From Cyanodermella asteris (Eukaryota; Ascomycota; Lecanoromycetes; Ostropales; Stictidaceae), in assembly GCA_900618795.1 (NCBI GenBank), contig UYJD01000002.1, forward strand, positions 1,620,643 to 1,684,642: a stretch of DNA of 64,000 bases. The letters run 5' to 3'. The position numbers and the translations under genes are program-made. Under the pieces are notes generated by a model that was not told the DNA's origin, did not search any database, and saw only the letters and a list, made by a program, of their open reading frames with translations. Of the stretch, positions 1-11,242 are shown one piece after another. Every line of letters starts with the position of its first letter. The stretch's first letter is position 1.

Positions 1-1
1 A

Positions 2-190
2 GCAACACCTTCAGACTTGACGCCAACCTTCACTGGTCGCCTACACAGTCAACCAACCCGTGCCCGCGTTACACCCAGTGAGGATCAGCAGCCGTTCTCT
101 GGGGCTGTCATAAGCATCGACGCGGGTGGGGCGATTGCCCACACCATCAGGCTCGGAGGATTGACATCTGAACTGGAAAGAATTGGGTGA
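2..190 (+). CDS. C-terminal fragment of a gene cut by the left window edge
   Basis: The frame starting at base 2 is open for 62 codons from the window edge to a TGA at 188-190 and contains no ATG, so the start and most of the gene must lie to the left. The peptide ends in FSGAVISIDAGGAIAHTIR and then LGGLTSELERIG, a mix of small, acidic and hydrophobic residues that looks like real protein rather than random translation. I do not recognise the family. It could also be a chance opening, since 62 codons is only moderately long at this GC content. Confidence 0.45.
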   Translation, partial: ATPSDLTPTFTGRLHSQPTRARVTPSEDQQPFSGAVISIDAGGAIAHTIRLGGLTSELERIG

Positions 191-1370
191 ATCGTGGGTG
201 TTAACAAGAAGCCACGGGCTGGTCGGGAAGTGGCTGACAGGCGGAACATGTTCGCAAACTTTTTTTCGATTGTGGCTTTGGCCTCAGCCAGCGTTGCATA
301 CATTCAATGATTCGAGGCAAGCTGCATTCTTAGACGTGATAAGCGAGACAGACTCGTGCAGAGAAAAAGATTTGCGATTGTAGAAGCACATCAATTCACC
401 AGCTTGTGAAAGCAATCGAGCCAGAATGGTCAACTCAGGTGACCTATGTTCCAATGTGCTTGCTTACTAAGCCGAGCAAACCAATGTCTATGATTTCTAC
501 GAGATGGCAAAGTTATAATTTCCCGACATTGATTGAGATTTATCAAGGCTCTGTCTAAACGAAAGTGCTTATACAATCCGAGGACCGGAACCCAAGTAAC
601 GTTGGATGGCAGTGAAGCGCATGCAGCGGCGCAATCCTCTGCCTAGTCACCGCATCAGTCTGAGACAGCAAGTGTGTTGAACCTTTAGAGTCGCTTCAGT
701 CCCGCTGTTGTTCAGTTGAAACCTCACGATGGCAAGACCATGCCTCGTCCTTCTCGGCGGTCAGTACCGAAGCTATACATGAGTCAAGTCGAAACTACGT
801 TTCGCTCGTCTTGTTGTTTTCACGGAAACGATGCCCGTTTCAATAACGACAATGGTAGAGTACTCGCGTTTAGCGTCATTGTTCGAATGGTTGGCCTGGC
901 AAGTTGGTGAAAGACCTGACAAGCCCTTGTATTCAGCACGACATTCACATTCGCTCTGTCCAGCTCACAATCAAGGTGAGCTACAGTAGAACATCGAATA
1001 TCTCCACACAACTTTCATCATGACCTCGCCTTTTCGAACATCGTTTCTTCTTTGCTCTTTACTTGCACTTGTAACAAAGTCACTTCACGAAAGCATCGCA
1101 ATCCCAAACACCCTCGAAATTGGACATCCGCTTGTTCTTCTATCGGGTCTTGAAATTTGAAGTGATCTTGACCGCGAGATGTCTCCATACCCGGACGCGC
1201 ACATTACCAGCAACCTTCCGCGGCCAATACTCGGTCACATTCCCACACTTCCGAGGCCGTTTGGACAGCACGAGTGCACCGAAACAGAACATGATGCACT
1301 TCTTTGCCAACATACGTGCGACCCCACAAGTCGTGTTCACATTGGCCGCTGCCTCCACACGCTGTCTGCG
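191..1370. other. Intergenic region, no firm gene
   Basis: This 1.2-kb stretch precedes the 1371-3245 gene and probably holds its promoter and leader. The only notable item is a 46-codon ORF at 1020-1160 (+) whose start, MTSPFRTSFLLCSLLALV, resembles a signal peptide. It could be an upstream ORF of the next gene. No tRNA, repeat or transposon features were seen. Confidence 0.5.
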
Positions 1371-3245
1371 ATGAATCTACTCTCTCTTCCTGACGGCCCC
1401 GTCGCGTGCAGTACCCGTTGCCTCAAACCTTCGGGCCGGGAAGGAGGACCAGTGCTGGATTGTCTGATCTGCGGAGGCCCGGCAGAAGCCCGCTACAAGT
1501 TTTATCCTCCATCTCAGCGATTTCTCGATTTTCTCGTTTACACCAAGGCTGTAAACTATCGGGCTCAAGACCTGAACTTCGACGATCAGACCCTTCTTGA
1601 CATTATGCGTCGACTGGGTGAGCACTATGTGAAGCTCTTCGCCAACAGCCTGCTGCCCGGGAGTATTAGAGCATTTTGTGCTTTCTCGGACTTTGTGGAC
1701 GATGCCGAGTACGATCCCAGTCACCGTCTGGGGCGGGCCCTGTTCGATTGGGCGGATGAAGAATTAAGGACCTACTTTGAAGACATAGTACTTCCACATG
1801 TGAGCTCTCTACGTGGCGGGACTAGGAGAGATGAGCAGGAAGAATTCCAGTTGGCGAGATTGTTTCCAGACGAGGAGGACTCGATGAACTCTCCTGACCA
1901 GCTCCGCTGGGAAATGCCCCAAGCTCGACAAGTTCGCGAGGAGGCCACTGATATTCTTCGTTCTTTCGCAGACCACCCTGGCTTCAATGGCGAGAGCGCA
2001 GACCCGAATCCCAGCGCCTTCATCGAGGACATAATTCGCCATCCTTGGACTGCGCCTCGACTACGAAGGCTTCTTACTTGTCCTGAAATGGGTCTTAAGG
2101 CAGCGATGATTGAGATATTGGCAGGAGAGCGAGAAGATCAAGAGAAGCATGATCCAAACCAGGCGCTTTTCCGAGCAGCGCAGAGCAGCATCGCCGAGGA
2201 GCTAGTCGCGTCGTTCAGAATCTATGCTGGAGGCCTGAATCTCCACCCATGGCAGGCCGTCAACTTACTTCAAGTGGCCTTGATGCTGGAGACCCGATGC
2301 CTCGCCTTATCCATAGACGGCAACATATCCCGCTACAGACACTGGAAAAAGGCTCGAGAACAAGAGGCGAAAAGAGATGTCAGGAAAAGAAAACAACTAG
2401 TAACGGCCATTCAACAACTCTTGGATATCTGCGGAGGCTACTGGACCTCAGAGTGGGTCGTCACGATGATACGAGGCACCATTGGACTCGACAATATCGA
2501 GCCACCGACTGCCAAACAGCTGGCAAACCTAAGCATCACAGACGACTTCATCCCCACCAGTGTCCTGAAGATGATCTGGAAGGAGATGGTCAAGGAGGAT
2601 ATCAACACCATCAAGCCGGTTCTTCTCATGCTCCAGAACTACCGCAAAGCCGGCGCGACCTTCCGTCTCCTAGATTCGGAAGCAAGCAATCCGAGCTCGG
2701 TCTCGGCACTCCAGCTGCTGCGTTTCTACGAGACGACCCACGGCGTCCAGCTACATGAAATCGGGTCCGACATCATGGCCACCTTCAAGTTGCTCTTCCA
2801 CAGATTGAGGCTCGATGCCGGCGACTGCTACGGCCTTGCGACGGAAAAGGCAACCGAGATTACTCGCCTCGCTGAAAAGGCGTTCCTCTCTCATGTGGCT
2901 TGGTCTCGGAATGGAGACGAAAACGTTATCGTGCCATGGGTCTGGAATGAGCCGTTGAAGTCTACCGGCCGACCTCCGGAGCCGGAGGATTTCTGGCCCC
3001 CTCATCATTCATTCGCCATGTACGCTCCGTCGGGTCGGTATCCGAATGAGGCGGAAGACGGAGACCCCGCTTCAGAAGATGCTACGGCTGCATCGGATTT
3101 TGATTCGAATGCAGCGGAAAGCGGAGACGTGACTTCTGTTTATTCTACGCATGAAAGCTCAGTGGATTTTGATTCGAATCCGGCGGAAAGTGAATACGCC
3201 ATTTCTGAAGCAGCTGGTGACGAGGGGTCGTTGGATATTGACTGA
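1371..3245 (+). CDS. Uncharacterised 624-aa protein with acidic repeat tail
   Basis: The function is not recognised. The reading frame is open without introns from an ATG at 1179, but I prefer the in-frame ATG at 1371. The extra 64 residues are rich in His, Cys and Pro and look like translated leader, whereas sequence after MNLLSLPDGPV looks like folded protein. An early CLICGG motif follows another Cys and might bind a metal, but there is no clear zinc finger. The middle is alpha-helical in composition. The last 60 residues are acidic and carry a short tandem repeat around DFDSNAAES and DFDSNPAES, probably disordered. It ends 127 bp from the convergent P450 gene. The alternative is the 688-aa version starting at 1179. 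Confidence 0.7.
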   Translation: MNLLSLPDGPVACSTRCLKPSGREGGPVLDCLICGGPAEARYKFYPPSQRFLDFLVYTKAVNYRAQDLNFDDQTLLDIMRRLGEHYVKLFANSLLPGSIRAFCAFSDFVDDAEYDPSHRLGRALFDWADEELRTYFEDIVLPHVSSLRGGTRRDEQEEFQLARLFPDEEDSMNSPDQLRWEMPQARQVREEATDILRSFADHPGFNGESADPNPSAFIEDIIRHPWTAPRLRRLLTCPEMGLKAAMIEILAGEREDQEKHDPNQALFRAAQSSIAEELVASFRIYAGGLNLHPWQAVNLLQVALMLETRCLALSIDGNISRYRHWKKAREQEAKRDVRKRKQLVTAIQQLLDICGGYWTSEWVVTMIRGTIGLDNIEPPTAKQLANLSITDDFIPTSVLKMIWKEMVKEDINTIKPVLLMLQNYRKAGATFRLLDSEASNPSSVSALQLLRFYETTHGVQLHEIGSDIMATFKLLFHRLRLDAGDCYGLATEKATEITRLAEKAFLSHVAWSRNGDENVIVPWVWNEPLKSTGRPPEPEDFWPPHHSFAMYAPSGRYPNEAEDGDPASEDATAASDFDSNAAESGDVTSVYSTHESSVDFDSNPAESEYAISEAAGDEGSLDID

Positions 3246-3372
3246 TCTCAGATCGAAGAGATCAATTTGAGCGATAGCTTTGTATCACGAATATGAAAAT
3301 TCCACTATTTGATGGATCGACATGTAGATGATGGAGAAGACATGACCAGCTCGCCTCACTTGTCAAGCATTT

Positions 3373-5032
3373 TCACTTGAACGCCACCAAACATCCCCAC
3401 CTATTGAAATAGCTGAAAACCGTTTCCTCCTCCCACTCCCTCTCGTCCCTCGGCTCGCAAGCCTCAAACTCCGCGACCAGCCTCGCCAACGCATACGCAG
3501 TCACCAAGAACCCCATCTTCTCGCCCGGACACGCCCTGAGCCCACCTCCAAACGACAGAAACTCCCAGTGACCCACTCTGATGCGATCGGGGCCAAGCCA
3601 GCGTTCCGGGCGAAAGTCTGCAACGTCAGGACCGAAGACGGCGGGATTTCGACGCAAAGCGTAGTTGGAGTAGAGGACGTAGGAGTTGGCGGGGACGAGG
3701 ATGGGCTGGGTGCCGGTGGGGCCGCCGCCTCTGGGCAAGACGGTGGGACGATTGGAGTAGCGGCCGTGGACGGAAAGGGTTGGGCGAACGCGTAGGACTG
3801 AAATGGGGCCGGTCAGTATCACAAATGGAAGCAAGTGAGAGTGTAAATCAGAGGGAATGATGGGAGAGGAGCGCACCTTCGTCAAGCACTGCTTTCAGGT
3901 ATTCCATCTTCTTCAAATCTTGAAGCGTGATCTTCCTTCCACCAGTGATATTCCGAACCTCTGTGCGAAGCTTTTGCCAGACATTCGGATGGCGTGCGAG
4001 CAGCCACATAGTTTCACTGGTAGCAATCGACGTGGTGTCGACGCCAGCCAGCATCAGATTCATAATCTCCGTTTTGGCACGTTTCAGGTCATTTGTGGTT
4101 TCGGCGAAGGACCGAGCCAATGTCTTGCGCACTTCGAGAGACGATTCATGGGGTCCGATGATGGGTTTCTGAGGTTTGTTTTTGGCCTCCTGAAGGTACT
4201 CATCGATGATGGCTTCGACGGCGAGTTTCTCCTGTCTCCAACCACGATGAAAGAGGCCGAGGGCGATAGGAATACGTTGACCAAAAAGCGTGACGGATCG
4301 CCCTAGCTTCCCCAAATATGCATAACCCTGAGTAAGGCGTGCACTGCGTTCCGCCTCGGACGGAGACGTGCTGCGTATTGACTCACCAAAGTACAGCTCA
4401 AAGATGAGACCAGTTGTATATCCCCATCCGACGTCAACAAAGTTGACAGTCGACGATCCAGTCGAACGCAAGTTACTGATCATGGCGTCTGCGTGCTTTT
4501 CAAAAGCATTTGCATCAAAGCTCATGGTCCTCAGGGCTTGACGAACCAGCGTGCGAGACTGTGTCCATTTGTGGCCATTTGTGGCAACAATACCATCACC
4601 ATATATTGTTTTTGTGAGAACGGAACGAGCTGGCGGTACATCGTAGTCTCGAGCGTTTGTCGAAAGGAGGGCTTTCAGGTTCTCGGGGTCGATCGTGTGC
4701 ACTACGTGCTTTCCAGCAACAGTGTGCACGAATGTAGGGCCGAACCCATTGTGCAGGTCGAGTGCTCGTTCAGCGAAACGATGTCGTCTGATGTGAGGAA
4801 TGAAGGAGAGTATATATCCCAACCCAAATGTGCACGGCGAGCTAGGATATTTGGATGTGGCCACGACACAGCCGTGGGCTTTGGCAAAGCTCAAGAGCCG
4901 TCTCCTCGTGGAAACCACATTCGCTGAGATGGCAGTCAGTAGTAATGTGATCACTATGACATATGGTAGCCATGGCGAGTATATCAGCGATCGTAGCGTC
5001 CCGAAAGGTCTGTTTGAACAAGATACATCCAT
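3373..5032 (-). CDS. Cytochrome P450, CYP52-clan (fatty acid/alkane hydroxylase-like)
   Basis: This is a haem-thiolate monooxygenase of 526 aa, anchored in the ER by an N-terminal hydrophobic segment (about residues 20-40). Exons are 5032-3877 and 3797-3373, with one 79-bp GT-AG intron (3798-3876). Splicing rebuilds the K-helix ExxR as DEVLRVRP (E385, R388). The I-helix AGVDTT lies at about 329-334, and the haem loop is FGGGLRACPG with the Cys ligand near 475. The LPRGGGPTG stretch and FRPERW are typical of the CYP52 clan, which oxidises alkyl chains and fatty acids; the substrate here is unknown. I chose the ATG at 5032 because a TATA-like TTTATATGA sits at 5093-5102, directly next to the alternative ATG at 5092. 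It has no biosynthetic-cluster neighbours. Confidence 0.9.
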
Positions 5033-5092
5033 GTCGATTTTGCGAGGGAGCTGGGCACCAAACGGAACACATAATTGCACTGGCTCCAGCAT

Positions 5093-5102
5093 TCATATAA
5101 AG
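5093..5102 (-). promoter_or_regulatory. TATA-like element of the P450 gene
   Basis: The minus strand reads CCTTTATATGA here, about 60 bp upstream of the preferred ATG at 5032. It nearly overlaps the alternative ATG at 5092, so it argues for the downstream start. Confidence 0.4.
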
Positions 5103-6541
5103 GGGTCAGATTGAAGCGCATCGCTTACCTCTGGCCACCACGTGCAGAGCCAGGTCGCATAAAGGCACAAATGATGAGCCATACCTAGATGCATTAGGCT
5201 CCGGGCTGTGCACGGTCAGCTCCAGTGCATGGAGCAAACCCAATGTGACCGGACGAGGTCATTATCACGGCCTCCTCTCGTGTTTTTCCATTGGAGCAGT
5301 GTAGCCAGGCTCGAGCCAGGTCTTGTCAGATACGTTCTGCCGTGCATGGCTGAAAACGAGATGTATTGATCTGACCCGGCTCGGTAAGGCGTCGACACCC
5401 TCGTAAAAGTTGCTGATACCGGACGAAAGGTCCCGGCAAGGACCTGAAGCGTTCGCCAGTCACACGGCCAAGAATTCGGAACTTGATCTTGACTCTCTAT
5501 GTTTGAGCTTCGCCGCGGCTGAGGAGCCCCAGCTGAGCCATCGCGCCCCCAGTCCCGCTTGGAGGTCACATTAGCTGACTTCAAAGGCGAATCAATGCGA
5601 CTGGGTCAGACGGGAAATGTTAGATATCAAAGGGTCGGTCAGAGGTCATACGTTGGCCAGTCAGCTCGTCTGCCGCAAGGCTAAGTCAATCAACTCTTGC
5701 ATAAAAACGGCTGCACCAGACTCAATGCTTTGCATTCATGATTAACTCCGGAGAAGTTGGAAACAGCCGTCCCAAAGTCCCCAGTCCCGAACCGGGCCGG
5801 CATGAAAGTCGGCCCGAGCAATCGCCGCCAGCAGAATGAAAAAAATTGCAAAAAGACCAAAAGGTGCAAAAAAAGTAAAAAGTTGATTCAACAGTCCGTC
5901 CTCTCGCGCTCCAAAGAAGGCAGATGTAATCCCGGAAATCGCCTTCCGACGGTGAAGCAGCCTCTGCAGAATTGCTCCCCTGAAGGATCTGTTTCAAACT
6001 TAGGGAGCCCAAGCAATCGTGAGTTACCTGCACGAGTTGAGCGTCCCCCGCGGGAATCGACCGGGGCACCTTGCCTCCCAATGTCATCGGAGAGCGAAAA
6101 GATAGTTGCACTGAATCTTCTCTTTGAGCCATGACAGCGATGAAATATGCTTCTTAACATCAAATATATACCCATCTATGATAATTCCAGTACATCCACT
6201 TTTTACATCGCACCGTACATCACCGTAGCAAGATGTGCATGTCGTGCGAAACGCCATCAGCGCGAACACACCTATGGCTTGCGCACTAGCAAGTCAAGTT
6301 CGTCGAGGAGATCAGTGAACGCGTAATTGCTGTCAGATATTTGTCTCAATTCAAGCAGACAGCCTGCTGGGTATCAATCTGAGTCCACCAAAATTCCATC
6401 AATCTATTGTACAGTCAAACGAAACATGCTCCGTCCTCGATACCACGGCATGCGTCCTAGCAAATCAAGCCTGTGAAGTTGATCGCAAACACGAGCTCTA
6501 GCCGAAAGCGGCCCCCCTATGCAAAGGTGCTTGAAGCACGC
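5103..6541. other. Intergenic region, P450 promoter side and Yra1 3' side
   Basis: About 1.4 kb lies between the P450 start and the 3' end of the Yra1-like gene, both on the minus strand. It includes an A-rich tract near 5838-5885. A minus-strand ORF at 5722-6132 has low-complexity Phe/Cys content and no recognisable family. No RNA gene could be confirmed. Confidence 0.5.
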
Positions 6542-8308
6542 CTAAAGGACTTCGTCATCCATAGCATCGGCGGCCGGAGCTGCTGCAGCTGCTGGGGCAG
6601 CGGCAGCGGCCTGTCCGTTCGCCTGTGCACCATCGCCACCGAAGTAATCAGTCATCTCAGCATCGAGCTCTTCGGCGGTCTTCTTCTTGGGGCGACCGGC
6701 GTTGCGTCCACGCTTTCCACGACCAGCCTTGCCAGCAGTGGCACCGTCACGCTCCTTCTTGCTGGCCTCGACCTTCTTTGGCTTGTCCTTCTTGGCGATC
6801 GTCTCCTTCTTTGGTTGTGTGACGCGGTCGCTGAGTGACTTGGCGGGCTGCGCGGGTGGCAGGCTGGATGCGTCGTAGACTACCTCGACCTGTTGTGGAT
6901 CAGAATTGGTAATGGCGCAAAATGATGTCTTGGGTTCACTTACGCGAAGAGGCTTTCCGTCGACAGCCACACCGTTGTGTTCGGCAACGGCCTTCTGTGC
7001 GAGTTCCTGTCGGAAGATGACGGTGGCAATACCACGCGGTTTTCCGTGTTGATCGTAGCTGAGTTCGACTTTGGAGATGGGGCCAACCTTGGTGCCGAAG
7101 TATTCCTGAAATCGCAATAGGGTCAGTCATGAAGCCGAATCGGATAAGAATGATCCCAGTATAGAGTCGACGAAAACGCCAGGCCAAATGTACTGATCTG
7201 TGAGAGAGCCAACCAAGACCTCCGGCATCCAGCGTTTAGCATTCAGTGATCGACCAAAGAGCACCAGCGAGCAGAGTAGCACTTGTCTCATCAAGTCGTC
7301 GTCCTTGCGTCCGTCCAAGAGACCTCGATCTCTTGTAAACCCCAGCCGCATGTCGTCCGATCGAGATGAACTTTACCGTATGCCATGTCTCACGTGGCAG
7401 TTGAACCCCACACGATGCCCACTGCGATGTACCTCTGCTGCAGGCCACTCTCTCCTTTGCAATGTCCACTGTTGCAATCGTGTATGCTGCAAAAATGCTC
7501 GCTGGTGCTTGAGGCTCTGATCTCCTGATGCCGCCAACTCGAATCCAGGAATGGAAATGAACAGTCTGTGAAACAAATATAGTGGACTGCACATCTCAGC
7601 TCGTGACTTTCAGAAGCGCTTGCCAGGCAGCTTCGTGTAGTGCGCGGAGCGTATTGAGAGTGTGCTTGACATGAGTCTCATCGCGTGTGAACTTCGCATC
7701 ATGCTTTAGCGAAAGCGAGCAGAAGTTGGCGAGGACTAGCGTCGAGCAGACAGCATTTTCAGCTGTTCTACCTTCGCTGCGACGGATTTGATGGAAGATT
7801 CCAGCTCATCAAAGCGTAGTCGTCTTGATGTCTCAGATCGTAGTGATCGATGGTCCGTAAGCGGATGGTATATTACAAGATATTTCGACTCCATGTGAAT
7901 TCCAGCTCTTTGCTGTCAAGGCGCAAAAGGATCGCGGCGATGGTGAAATCGATAATTTCGGAATCGTTTCGAACTCGTGGTTCAACATACCTTGATGTGG
8001 GACTCAGTCACGTCCAATGGCTGTGGAAGTTAGCCTGAGAAATAGGCAGTCGCAGGTCGGTAATAACTCACAAGGCCTGAAACAAGGATCTTCTTGTTTC
8101 CTCTGCCCTTCGCTGGAGCTGTTGGCACGGCTGCGGCTGCAGCACGGCCGCCTCTGGTCGGAGCCGCAGTCGGTTTGCTGGCAGTGTTCTTGCTAATACC
8201 TCCAGCGGGGCCTCTAGCGCCTCCGCGTCGGCCGCGGGCTGCGCGACCACGGGTAGAAGTCTTGCGGCTGGAGATGAGCTCGCCGAGAGACTTGTCAATG
8301 TTAGACAT
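6542..8308 (-). CDS. YRA1-like: ALYREF/Yra1-type mRNA export adaptor (THO-associated RRM protein)
   Basis: This nuclear adaptor links splicing and transcription to mRNA export through the UAP56/Sub2 helicase and Mex67. The predicted 258 aa come from four exons: 8308-8072, 8020-7991 (only 30 nt), 7105-6944 and 6889-6542. Introns are 51, 885 and 54 bp. Splicing joins VSGL, PLDVTESHIK and EYFGTKVGPI into a continuous RRM (about residues 73-147), with RNP2 ILVSGL and RNP1 RGIATVIF. The N-terminal SNIDKSLGELISSRK and the C-terminal LDAEMTDYF match the UAP56-binding motifs of this family. RGG-like and Lys-rich flanks bind RNA. The 885-nt intron is far longer than any other in the window; budding-yeast YRA1 also has one unusually long intron, used in autoregulation. 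The last intron (54 bp) is a multiple of three and stop-free. Confidence 0.93.
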
Positions 8309-9538
8309 GTTGGTGAAAGGTGTTTGATGTGATGATCGTGGTGAAAGTAAGGCAGTAGATTAAGGCTCTGCAGAGCTGCGTCGGAGGGTACGATCGGCTG
8401 GCAAAAACCGTCGCAATATGACTCCAGACACTGTTCAGGCGCGAAGACAGAGACAGAGACAGAGACGGAGACTCTCTTGTTGAAGTTCAAGTGTTGGTTG
8501 GCAAAGAGACGCGACCGTGCGATGTGTGGTTTGCGTGGGTCAGGGGATCTGGCAGGTGCTGAGTCTGTCGAATCCCTGCAAACTTGGTGGCAGAAGGAAG
8601 ATTGACTGCAAAAAGCGGGCGAGATGTAAGAAGGAAATCGAGCTTGAGGCTGCGTGAAGTGGCTGCTATTGTAGGAGTGCTGGAGCTGAGAGAAGCCAGC
8701 GAAACGAAGAGTCGCCCAAGGGCGCCCGTCCGCCGTTGCTGCCTTGCCGCCCACCACGTGACCGGATTTCGCCCGCAAACGGCCAAATCAACTCGCAGAA
8801 CGCCTTGTTTGCAGCATCACCACACATACTGCAGCCGAAAAACGACGCCGATTAAGGACCAAACCTTTGGGAATGTATGCAATTACACCTTTACAGCTGC
8901 GACTGCGGCATCTCCTGTTGCCGATGAGCCTTGGATTTTTGTGCCTGAGTCTTGCTCGATCGTGTTAAACATTCTTCAAAGCCTACCTATCTTTAGTGTA
9001 CTACGTCAATTATATTTAGTACTAATGGCGGGGCTTTTTTACCACCGACTCATGAACATCAAACAAAGTTTTTTGGGATAAATATACTAAAAATGAAACG
9101 CAATAATGGTTAGTGGTCTCAACCCTGCAGTTGTCGCGATTTGGGGCAACCGCTTACGCAGCTGATCAAACTGATGAATGACAACTTGTTACCGATGCGG
9201 TACATGCAACAATCGTACCATTCATAAAACGTTCTTATCAGTGGAAGCTGGTCAGCGAACGTCAACTAGTCTCACTATTCTAAGCTGAGGCTCAGTGTCG
9301 CTTTCCGGCTGGGCAATGCCAAGACCCCACCAAGTTAGTTGACTCACCTACCTGACGGTCTCCAAATGTACACCTTTACATACAGTCTAGGCCCTTTTCT
9401 ACAACCACACAACCACCCAAAGCAGCCAGCGAGGTGCCGGTGTCACGAACCATTTCCTCTACCGAGTGTTCGACGACTGGCCATCTTGAAGGGTTGGTGC
9501 TCGTCAAATTCATGTATTCATACTAGACTGTACATATT
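8309..9538. other. Intergenic region upstream of the Yra1-like gene
   Basis: The region contains the Yra1-like promoter and leader and the 3' flank of the dioxygenase gene. A short GACAGA tandem run lies at 8445-8467, and 8860-9110 is AT-rich. Open frames here, such as the 236-codon minus-strand frame at 8068-8778, read through the leader and the repeat (SVSVSV) and are not convincing genes. Confidence 0.5.
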
Positions 9539-10945
9539 CTACATGTTCAGAATCGGGGTGCCGAGGTCAGCGATTTTCTGCTTGTCCTCCTCAGCCTCCT
9601 TTGCGGCGTCATAAGGTGTCTCATAAGGCCTCTCGGCCTGAGGAGTAATCCTGGCCAGATGACGGCGTTGCCCATTGACCCAGTCAAGAAGCGCTGAATG
9701 AGCCGTGACACGGTTGTCCCAAACAATCACGCTACCCTCCTCCCACTTCATACGTGCCTGGAAATCGTGGCCGAGAGAGATGTGGTTGTAGAGGAGATTC
9801 AGGATGGCATCGCTCTCTTCCTTCTTCATTCCAATGATATGCCGGGTGACTGCGCGACTGTCAGCTTCAAGGCCCAAATCGGGCTTCCCGTTCCAACTTA
9901 CACTGGGGGTTGACGTATAATGCCTTCTCGCCAGTAGCGGGATGAGTTCGAACGACAGGGTGGATATGAGCTACTGGTTCGCGACGAACAACGCTGTCAC
10001 GCTCTCTGGCAGCAGTCGCTTGCTCGAACCCAGAATGCAGCGCCTTCAGGCCATGCAGACGCTCGCGCATCAACGGGCTGAGTCTGCGGTACGCCTCCAC
10101 CTGATCGACGAACATGGTGTCACCACCGGTCCTGGGCTTGTCGAAGATGTACAGGAATGTGGTGCCTGGGGGCTGCTCTTCATACGTGACATCGCTGTGC
10201 CATGCGACTGTGCTCAGTCTCTGCTCGAGCAAGAATGCGCCCTGCTTGTCACCAGCACCTCTGTGTACGAGGTGGATTTCTGGGAAGCCTTTCGGCGCGC
10301 CAGAAGTTGGATGAATGTGGTGACGACCAAAGTAACCGCCAAATTCGAGTGCCTTTTCGATAGGCAGATCGGCAAAATCCTGCTTGCGGAAGACCACGAC
10401 TTTGCGCTGAGCGACGAACAGAGCAAGTTGGTTCTTACCAGCATCTGTCAACTGACTGAGCTGTACTCCCTCTACCCCGGTGCCAATGCCTGGAGTCAGG
10501 TCGTTCCGGACGCTTCCGGAAGGCAAAAGGTCAGAAAAGGATGCATCGGCACCGACACCGCGCTCGACATGCTCGAATGGCTTCAGCGGCGGGTATTTGA
10601 CGGTCTCATCCCACACAGGGAGGTAGTGTGGATACTGGAGGAAGTCAGTCTCATTTCCTATGATGTTCCTCCTGCCATTGTAATCCTCCACGGCTCCGCA
10701 TATTGAGCACGCAATCTTCTTCTGTGCTCTTGCATCTTCGCTGTGCACAGATCTGATATTGATACTTCGCCAACTTTCGTGTATGAATTGAGGGACTTTC
10801 GAGTACTCACCTTGGCCGCATCCTCGCCTTGCTCTTCTCTTGTTTTGTCATATGTCTTGGCGCCAGCTGCTTGGTCCTTGTACTGACCATGGTGGAACTG
10901 GACATGCGCTTTGGGTGGAATGCTTTCTACAGATTGAGGCGCCAT
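9539..10945 (-). CDS. TauD/TfdA-family Fe(II)/2-oxoglutarate dioxygenase (sulfonate dioxygenase-like)
   Basis: The predicted 392-aa cytosolic enzyme would hydroxylate a substrate such as taurine or an alkylsulfonate, releasing sulfite. Exons are 10945-10811, 10634-9902 and 9849-9539, with introns of 176 and 52 bp. Splicing gives AAK-YPHYLPVWD and YVNPQFTRHIIG, both matching the fungal Jlp1-like family. The iron-binding HxD is in VAWHSDVTYEE (H191, D193), the distal His is in RVTAHSALLDW (H340), and 2-oxoglutarate-binding Arg residues follow in QRRHLARIT (351-356). The start is the ATG at 10945, in the context AAGATGG; upstream in-frame codons lack an ATG. A TATA-like element lies 66 bp upstream. 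The gene is divergent from a Dal5/Soa1-type transporter, which supports a sulfonate-use role. The exact substrate cannot be read from sequence. Confidence 0.92.
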
Positions 10946-11242
10946 CTTGCACGTGTCGCTCGAAGTCAAAATAATGTATGATTGCTGAGCTGCATGGCCC
11001 AGGGTTTGTTGATATATTTATCCCTTCTACACCCATGCGCCGGATAACGTGCCGGGACCCCCTCATGGGTCGTGGCAATGGTGTGATCACCGTGGATGGA
11101 CAAAGGACCCTCGTACTACACCTCTAGCAAGCTCAGAAGGATGTGTCGCCATCATGAGTGACCGCGTGCTCTACCAGAAAGGGCAGCTGAGCGCGAGCGA
11201 CGCTGAATGCCGGCCGCCAAGCCTGATCATACCAAGTGCGAA

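Noticed and set aside
6025-6085. tRNA-like T-arm sequence on the minus strand (GGTCGATTCCCG)
   Set aside because: It resembles a B box but lacks one T. The stem does not pair with a seven-base loop, and no matching A box or acceptor stem was found nearby.
6100-6130. Short match to U6 snRNA (AGAGAAGATT) on the minus strand
   Set aside because: Only ten bases agree. The U6 ACAGAG box, downstream stem and terminal T-run are absent in the right places.
8068-8778. 236-codon minus-strand frame over the Yra1 leader
   Set aside because: It runs through the leader, the GACAGA repeat (SVSVSV) and out of frame into exon 1, and it is low complexity.
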